Source: an uncultured Taibaiella sp.
Lineage (GTDB): Bacteria; Bacteroidota; Bacteroidia; Chitinophagales; Chitinophagaceae
NCBI GenBank assembly: GCA_937870855.1
Contig: CALMWT010000202.1
Coordinates: forward strand, 1-37,738
DNA length: 37,738 bases
Reading direction: 5' to 3'
Of this stretch, positions 32,040 to 37,738 are shown in pieces. The stretch's first letter is position 1. Each line of letters begins with the position of its first letter. Position numbers and translations under genes: made by a program. The notes under the pieces were generated by a model. That model was not told the DNA's origin, ran no database searches, and worked only from the letters and a program-made list of their open reading frames with translations.

Positions 32040-35000
32040 CTATTTATAAAGCCACACTCTCATCAATGATAATAACTGATCTATTTTCACCGGCTTGGTT
32101 ATGTAATCCGACGCACCTGCTTCAATACATTTTTCGCGGTCGCCTTTCATTGCTTTTGCCGTAACTGCAATAATGGGTAACACACTGTTTTTATGCTCTC
32201 TTCTTATCTTCTGCGTAGTCTCATACCCATCCATTTCCGGCATCATTATATCCATCAGCACCATGTCCACACGGCTATTCTCATTCAATATATCTATCGC
32301 TTCCTGGCCGCTTTCTGCAGTGATGGTGTTGATGTTATACTTCTCGAAAGCAGTGGTCAAGGCAAACAGGTTACGCACATCATCATCTACCACCAAAATA
32401 TTCTTGCCAGCAAGCACGTCTTCCTTAAGTCTCAACCCTTCTATGACTTTTCTTTTTTCTGGAAGTAACTCTTTATGGTTGAGGTGTAAGTGCATAACGG
32501 TTTCTTCGAGCAGCATCTCCAGATTATTCACATTCTTCAGCAACACACGGTTTGCATATTGTTTCAACTGCATTTTCTCTTTTTGTGAAAAGTCTCTTGC
32601 AGAATAAATAAGCACAGGCATCATCGGTGTTTTCTTATTGTTGTGAATCTCAGTTATGAAATTCAAACCGGTAACATCTGGAAGCATGTAATCAAGAATC
32701 ACACAATCGTATTCGTTCTCTTTGATTAACTGAATTCCTTCTTTGCCCGTAGAAGCAACACTAATATTTATCAGCTCGCCATTGTCGAGCACCTTAGCAA
32801 TTTGCGAAGAGTCAATTTCATTGTCTTCAACGATTAGCAGATTCTTCTGCTTGCGTTTATTAAACTCTACAATATCGGTAAACAAAACATTCAGTGCTTC
32901 TGTTTTTAAAGGTTTTTGATGGAAACTTCTTGCACCGCGTTTCATAGCCAGCACTCTGTTCTCTTCGCCTGAAATAAGATGCACCGGAATATGACGGAAG
33001 TTGATGTCGTTCTTAAAAAGATCAAGAATTTTCCAGCCGCTTGCATCAGGCAATTTCACGTCGAGTGTAACTGCTGATGGCGTAAAGCGATTAGCAAACT
33101 CGAATACTTCTCCGATGTTAGTTGCCACCAGCACTTTCATTCCAAGTTCATGTCCTTTGTCAATCATGATCTTTGCAAAGCGAATATCATCTTCTACCAC
33201 AAGCACTACACGATCTGATGCGGAGATGTTATTTCTATCGTCGCCTGCTTCATTGATTATTTCGTTGACACCCTCAAGATCGCGCTCAGGAATTTTTATG
33301 GTTTGTACGCTCTTAATTGCAGCTTCGCCTTCCTGTGCAATTTCATATTCGCTTATTGTTAGCGTGCTTTGCTTTTCTTTCTTTACAAGATTTGGGTTGT
33401 AATCTATCGGCAAATAAAGTGTGAATGCACTACCTATACCCACTTCACTTTCAAGCTCAATAGTACCGCCCAACAGATCAGCAAGACCGCGGGAAATAGA
33501 AAGACCAAGACCTGTACCACCATACTTGCGGCTTGTAGAACCTTCCGCCTGCTGGAATGCTTCAAAGATGATGTTTTGCTTGTCCTTCGAGATACCAATG
33601 CCTGTGTCTTTAATTTCAAATGCAACTACTGCCTTCGCTGCATCAAGACTTGGATTACCTGGTTTCCAGTGCTTCGCTTCGTAGATGCTCAGCTTCACTT
33701 CGCCTTTCTCTGTAAACTTAAATGAGTTGGAAAGCAGGTTCTTCAAAATCTGATTAAGCCGCTGACTATCTGTTTCGATAATGTCTGGAAGTTGTTCGTC
33801 AATTTCAATATTGAACTTAAGATTTTTGCTGTCGGAAACGTGTTTGAATGTTGTTTCTGCAAAGTTGATGATCTCGTTGAAGCGAACGTTGATGAAGTCG
33901 GCAGTGATGTAACCAGATTCAATCTTCGACAAGTCGAGAATGTCGTTGATGAGTTGGATCAAATCATCGCCGCAACTATGAATAGTTTTTGCGTAACGTA
34001 CTTGTTTCTCTGTAAGATTTCCTTCATGGTTTTCGAAGAGTTGTTGTGCAAGAATTAGCAGTGAGTTCAAAGGTGTGCGCAATTCATGCGACATGTTTGC
34101 AAGGAACTCTGATTTGTATTTGGAAGTTAGTGCAAGTTGCTTCGCTTTTTCTTCGATGGACATACGAGCATCTTCCACTTCTTTGTTTTTATTTTCCACT
34201 TCTTCTTTTTGCTTCACAAGAAGATGTGCTTTGTCCTGAAGCTCTTCGTTTGCCCTTCTCAATTCTTCTGCAAGCGATTGAGATTGCTCAAGAAGATGTT
34301 CTGTCTTAGAGTTCGTTTCGATCGTGTTCAAAACGATACCGATACTCTCCGTTAATTGTTCGAGGAAGTCGAGGTGGGTGTCGCCGAACGTGTCGAATGA
34401 TGCAAGCTCTATTACCGCTTTGATTTCTTTTTCAAACAACACCGGTAGTACAATCACATTTAACGGAGAAGAGTGACCAAGACCTGAACCGATCTTTATA
34501 TAATTCTTAGGAACGTTGGTAAGTAATATTCTTTGCTTTTCGAGGGCACATTGACCAACAAGACCTTGCCCTAATGCAAATTCCTTTTTCAGTGAAAGAT
34601 CACCTTTGTACGCATAAGCAGAGAATAGTTCAAGCTTACTTTCCTGAAAGTTTTCCGCAGCTTCCATAATGTAAAACATACCGTGATGCGCGTTCACCAC
34701 CTGTGCAAGCTCCGATAAGATACGACGCGTTACCGTGTTCAGATCTTTTTGTCCTTGCAGCATTTGTGTAAACTTTGCGAGGTTTGATTTCAGCCAATCC
34801 TGCTCCTGATTACGAAGTGTTGTTTCTTTCCGGTTGGCGATCATCTGGTTGATGGTATCTTTCAATTCTTCCACCTCACCTTTCGCTTCCACACGTATCA
34901 TTCGGGTAAGATCACCCTTAGTTACCGCTGAGGCAACTTCAGAAATGGCACGCACCTGTGTTGTAAGATTTTCTGCAAGCTGGTTTACGTTTTCCGTGAG

Positions 35001-37738
35001 GTTTCTCCATATACCTGAAGCACCAGGCACGTTCGCTTGTCCGCCCAATCTACCTTCAACACCCACCTCACGCGCCACGGTGGTCACCTGATCAGCAAAC
35101 ACCGCAAGCGTATCAATCATTTCATTGATCGTATCTGTAAGCTGCGCTACCTCACCACGCGAACTGATGGAAAGTTTTTGTTTCAGATTTCCTGTTGCCA
35201 CCGATGTTACAACCTTTGCAATACCACGCACCTGGTTCGTAAGGTTTGATGCCATCATGTTCACCGAGTCGGTCAAATCTTTCCATGTACCTGCCACACC
35301 TTTTACTTCAGCTTGACCCCCAAGCTTTCCTTCCGTACCAACTTCACGAGCCACTCGCGTTACCTCGAAGGCGAAAGAGTTAAGCTGATCCACCATCGTA
35401 TTGATCGTATTCTTAAGATCGAAGATTTCACCTTTTACATCAATGGTTACTTTTTTGGAAAGGTCGCCCGATGCCACCGCCTTTGTTACCTCGGCGATGT
35501 TGCGCACCTGCGATGTAAGATTACCCGTCATCTGGTTTACGGAGTCGGTAAGATCTTTCCAGATACCACCCACACCCGGCACAAATGCTTGTCCGCCTAG
35601 ACGACCATCAGTACCTACTTCACGGGCCACACGTGTTACTTCCGATGCAAAGGCTCGCAACTGATCCACCATCGTGTTGAGTGTTTCTTTCAACTGCAAT
35701 ATTTCTCCGCGAACATCCACCGTTATCTTTCGACTCATGTCTCCGTTTGCCACAGCGATTGCAACCTCTGCGATATTGCGCACCTGGCCAGTAAGATTGG
35801 ATGCCATTTGATTTACCGAATCTGTAAGGTCTTTCCATGTACCACCAACGCCCGGTACGTTCGCTTGTCCGCCAAGCTTTCCTTCCGTACCTACTTCGCG
35901 GGCTACACGCGTCACTTCTGATGCGAATGAACGAAGCTGATCCACCATCGTATTGATCGTGTTTTTCAACTCAAGGATTTCTCCTTTTACGTCCACCTCG
36001 ATTTTGCGCGAAAGGTCACCGTTTGCTACCGCCGTTGTTACTTCGGCAATGTTTCGCACCTGACCTGTAAGGTTCGATGCCATTTTATTTACAGAGTCTG
36101 TAAGATCTTTCCATGTTCCTGCAACACCCGGTACGTCTGCCTGACCACCAAGCTTTCCTTCCGAACCTACCTCCCGCGCCACACGTGTTACTTCCGAACC
36201 GAAAGAGTTGAGCTGATCCACCATCGTGTTGATCGTGTTTTTCAACTCGAGGATTTCTCCTTTTACGTCAACGGTAATTTTTCGTGAAAGATCACCTTTT
36301 GCAACCGCTGTTGTTACCTCAGCAATATTCCGCACCTGACCTGTGAGATTCGATGCCATCTGGTTTACAGAATCCGTCAAATCCTTCCATGTACCCGAAA
36401 CGTTTTGCACTTTTGCCTGACCACCAAGTTTTCCTTCCGTACCAACTTCCAGGGCAACGCGCGTTACTTCCGATGCGAATGAGTTGAGCTGATCTACCAT
36501 TACGTTGATCGTATTTTTCAACTCGAGAATTTCACCCTCTACGTTTACAGTGATCTTCTTTGAAAGGTCACCGTTTGCTACCGCCGTAGTTACATCTGCA
36601 ATATTTCGTACCTGCGCTGTAAGGTTCGATGCCATTTGATTTACAGAGTCCGTCAAATCTTTCCATACACCACCAACGCCTTTCACTTTCGCCTGACCTC
36701 CAAGCTTTCCTTCTGTACCTACTTCAAGCGCCACACGCGTTACTTCCGATGCAAAGGAGTTAAGCTGATCCACCATCGTATTGATCGTGTTCTTCAACTC
36801 AAGAATTTCTCCCTGCACATCCACCGTAATCTTTTTCGACAAGTCACCATTCGCAACCGATGTAGTTACCTCTGCAATGTTTCGCACCTGCGCTGTAAGG
36901 TTCGATGCCATCTGGTTTACCGAATCCGTAAGGTCTTTCCAAACACCGCCTACTCCTTTCACCGTAGCCTGACCACCAAGTTTTCCTTCACTACCTACTT
37001 CCCTTGCAACACGTGTTACCTCCGAACCAAACGAGTTCAGTTGATCCACCATCGTGTTAATCGTATTTTTCAATTCAAGGATTTCACCCTGAACATCTAC
37101 TGTAATTTTCTTTGAAAGGTCACCGTTTGCCACCGCAGTTGTTACCTCAGCGATGTTACGCACCTGATCAGTGAGATTTGATGCCATCTGGTTTACAGAA
37201 TCCGTCAAATCTTTCCATACACCGCCAACACCTTCCACCGTTGCCTGACCACCAAGCTTTCCTTCACTACCTACTTCACGAGCCACACGCGTTACTTCCG
37301 ATGCGAAGGAATTGAGCTGATCCACCATTACGTTGATCGTGTTCTTCAACTCAAGAATTTCTCCGCGTACATCCACTGTAATCTTGCGACTCAAATCACC
37401 TTTCGCCACCGCTGTTGTTACCTCCGCAATATTTCGCACCTGACCTGTAAGGTTCGATGCCATCTGGTTTACAGAATCCGTAAGATCCTTCCACACACCC
37501 CCAACACCTTTTACTTTTGCTTGTCCGCCCAGTTTACCTTCGCTACCTACTTCACGGGCCACACGCGTTACTTCTGCTGAGAACGAGTTAAGCTGATCCA
37601 CCATCGTATTGATCGTGTTCTTCAACTCAAGGATTTCTCCGCGCACATCCACTGTAATTTTTCTGGAAAGGTCACCACGTGCAACCGCTGTTGTTACCTC
37701 CGCAATATTTCGCACCTGACCTGTAAGGTTCGATGCCA
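32040..37738 (-). CDS. Giant poly-HAMP hybrid histidine kinase (5' end truncated by the window)
   Basis: The coding frame runs off the window, leaving about 1,900 visible residues. The N-terminal half is an array of 92-residue HAMP units (ten complete repeats plus the start of an eleventh; unit pattern [43 protein letters not shown]). A GAF domain ([35 protein letters not shown]), a coiled coil, HisKA ([16 protein letters not shown]), HATPase ([26 protein letters not shown]) and three receiver domains follow (acceptor aspartates in [17 protein letters not shown] and [12 protein letters not shown]). This resembles group III (Nik1/Os1-type) hybrid kinases of fungi, known for osmosensing, but with more HAMP units. 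Any sensor upstream of the HAMPs is outside the window. Confidence 0.94.
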   Translation of the reverse strand, partial: ASNLTGQVRNIAEVTTAVARGDLSRKITVDVRGEILELKNTINTMVDQLNSFSAEVTRVAREVGSEGKLGGQAKVKGVGGVWKDLTDSVNQMASNLTGQVRNIAEVTTAVAKGDLSRKITVDVRGEILELKNTINVMVDQLNSFASEVTRVAREVGSEGKLGGQATVEGVGGVWKDLTDSVNQMASNLTDQVRNIAEVTTAVANGDLSKKITVDVQGEILELKNTINTMVDQLNSFGSEVTRVAREVGSEGKLGGQATVKGVGGVWKDLTDSVNQMASNLTAQVRNIAEVTTSVANGDLSKKITVDVQGEILELKNTINTMVDQLNSFASEVTRVALEVGTEGKLGGQAKVKGVGGVWKDLTDSVNQMASNLTAQVRNIADVTTAVANGDLSKKITVNVEGEILELKNTINVMVDQLNSFASEVTRVALEVGTEGKLGGQAKVQNVSGTWKDLTDSVNQMASNLTGQVRNIAEVTTAVAKGDLSRKITVDVKGEILELKNTINTMVDQLNSFGSEVTRVAREVGSEGKLGGQADVPGVAGTWKDLTDSVNKMASNLTGQVRNIAEVTTAVANGDLSRKIEVDVKGEILELKNTINTMVDQLRSFASEVTRVAREVGTEGKLGGQANVPGVGGTWKDLTDSVNQMASNLTGQVRNIAEVAIAVANGDMSRKITVDVRGEILQLKETLNTMVDQLRAFASEVTRVAREVGTDGRLGGQAFVPGVGGIWKDLTDSVNQMTGNLTSQVRNIAEVTKAVASGDLSKKVTIDVKGEIFDLKNTINTMVDQLNSFAFEVTRVAREVGTEGKLGGQAEVKGVAGTWKDLTDSVNMMASNLTNQVRGIAKVVTSVATGNLKQKLSISSRGEVAQLTDTINEMIDTLAVFADQVTTVAREVGVEGRLGGQANVPGASGIWRNLTENVNQLAENLTTQVRAISEVASAVTKGDLTRMIRVEAKGEVEELKDTINQMIANRKETTLRNQEQDWLKSNLAKFTQMLQGQKDLNTVTRRILSELAQVVNAHHGMFYIMEAAENFQESKLELFSAYAYKGDLSLKKEFALGQGLVGQCALEKQRILLTNVPKNYIKIGSGLGHSSPLNVIVLPVLFEKEIKAVIELASFDTFGDTHLDFLEQLTESIGIVLNTIETNSKTEHLLEQSQSLAEELRRANEELQDKAHLLVKQKEEVENKNKEVEDARMSIEEKAKQLALTSKYKSEFLANMSHELRTPLNSLLILAQQLFENHEGNLTEKQVRYAKTIHSCGDDLIQLINDILDLSKIESGYITADFINVRFNEIINFAETTFKHVSDSKNLKFNIEIDEQLPDIIETDSQRLNQILKNLLSNSFKFTEKGEVKLSIYEAKHWKPGNPSLDAAKAVVAFEIKDTGIGISKDKQNIIFEAFQQAEGSTSRKYGGTGLGLSISRGLADLLGGTIELESEVGIGSAFTLYLPIDYNPNLVKKEKQSTLTISEYEIAQEGEAAIKSVQTIKIPERDLEGVNEIINEAGDDRNNISASDRVVLVVEDDIRFAKIMIDKGHELGMKVLVATNIGEVFEFANRFTPSAVTLDVKLPDASGWKILDLFKNDINFRHIPVHLISGEENRVLAMKRGARSFHQKPLKTEALNVLFTDIVEFNKRKQKNLLIVEDNEIDSSQIAKVLDNGELINISVASTGKEGIQLIKENEYDCVILDYMLPDVTGLNFITEIHNNKKTPMMPVLIYSARDFSQKEKMQLKQYANRVLLKNVNNLEMLLEETVMHLHLNHKELLPEKRKVIEGLRLKEDVLAGKNILVVDDDVRNLFALTTAFEKYNINTITAESGQEAIDILNENSRVDMVLMDIMMPEMDGYETTQKIRREHKNSVLPIIAVTAKAMKGDREKCIEAGASDYITKPVKIDQLLSLMRVWLYK
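34956..37715 (-). repeat. 276-bp coding repeat array (HAMP units)
   Basis: Ten in-frame repeats of exactly 276 bp, with the unit-start GTG codon (cac on plus) at 37715, 37439 and so on every 276 bp down to 34955. Units 1-9 (far from the GAF domain) are very alike; the tenth and the partial eleventh next to the GAF domain are clearly diverged. This pattern fits expansion by recombination among the N-terminal units. Confidence 0.95.

Overview
The window reads as a chromosomal segment of a Bacteroidota bacterium, probably from the Chitinophagales or a related order. The evidence is a TonB-dependent receptor with an N-terminal carboxypeptidase-like domain, DUF2807 and glycine-zipper lipoproteins, the cyoE-coxIII-coxIII-coxIV-SCO-DUF420 respiratory block, and many promoters of the Bacteroidota type (TTG, about 17-21 nt, then TAnnTTTG). 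Classical Shine-Dalgarno sites are largely absent. No insertion sequence, prophage, CRISPR array or rRNA was seen; there is one tRNA.

Layout. 87-3586: outer-membrane TonB receptor (-), then a lytic transglycosylase and a small membrane protein (+). 3611-6370 (-): holB followed by ricT, a gene pair also adjacent in Firmicutes. 6562-7432 (+): two tandem paralogues with a SWIM-type Cys/His motif and a C-terminal zinc ribbon, which I cannot assign to a named family. 7486-8013 (-): glycine-zipper lipoprotein. 8186-10375 (-): infA-rpmJ-rpsM-rpsK-rpsD with its own promoter and terminator, without the usual secY upstream or rpoA/rplQ downstream. 10493-12118 (-): a lipoprotein, a MORN-like secreted protein and an A-type Fe-S carrier. 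12370-14166 (-): lepA. 14298-15473 (-): DUF2147 and DUF2807 proteins. 15513-20277 (-): a terminal-oxidase assembly and subunit operon (cyoE, two subunit III-type genes, subunit IV, SCO, DUF420, a small CxxC membrane protein). It is interrupted by a 413-bp gap filled with two arrays of related tandem repeats in opposite orientation.

20497-23565 (+): a multi-PAS histidine kinase and a small unknown protein. 23584-29664: an RDD membrane protein (-) divergent from a tightly overlapping operon SpoIIM-DUF4129-DUF4350-MoxR-DUF58 (+), a recurrent membrane-associated MoxR AAA+ ATPase system. 29724-30679: an orphan D12-class adenine methyltransferase and tRNA-Arg(CCG). 30717-37738 (-): a two-gene signalling operon, in which a giant poly-HAMP hybrid histidine kinase (5' end outside the window) is followed 9 bp later by a REC-histidine kinase.

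The least ordinary items are the opposed repeat arrays inside the oxidase operon, the homogenised 276-bp HAMP repeat array, the SWIM/zinc-ribbon tandem pair, a perfect 12-bp inverted repeat next to the rpsD start, and the detached ribosomal-protein block. I found no clearly new multi-gene system. The SWIM pair and the repeat-interrupted oxidase operon are the best candidates for something undescribed. All functional calls are by reading motifs; no database search was run.
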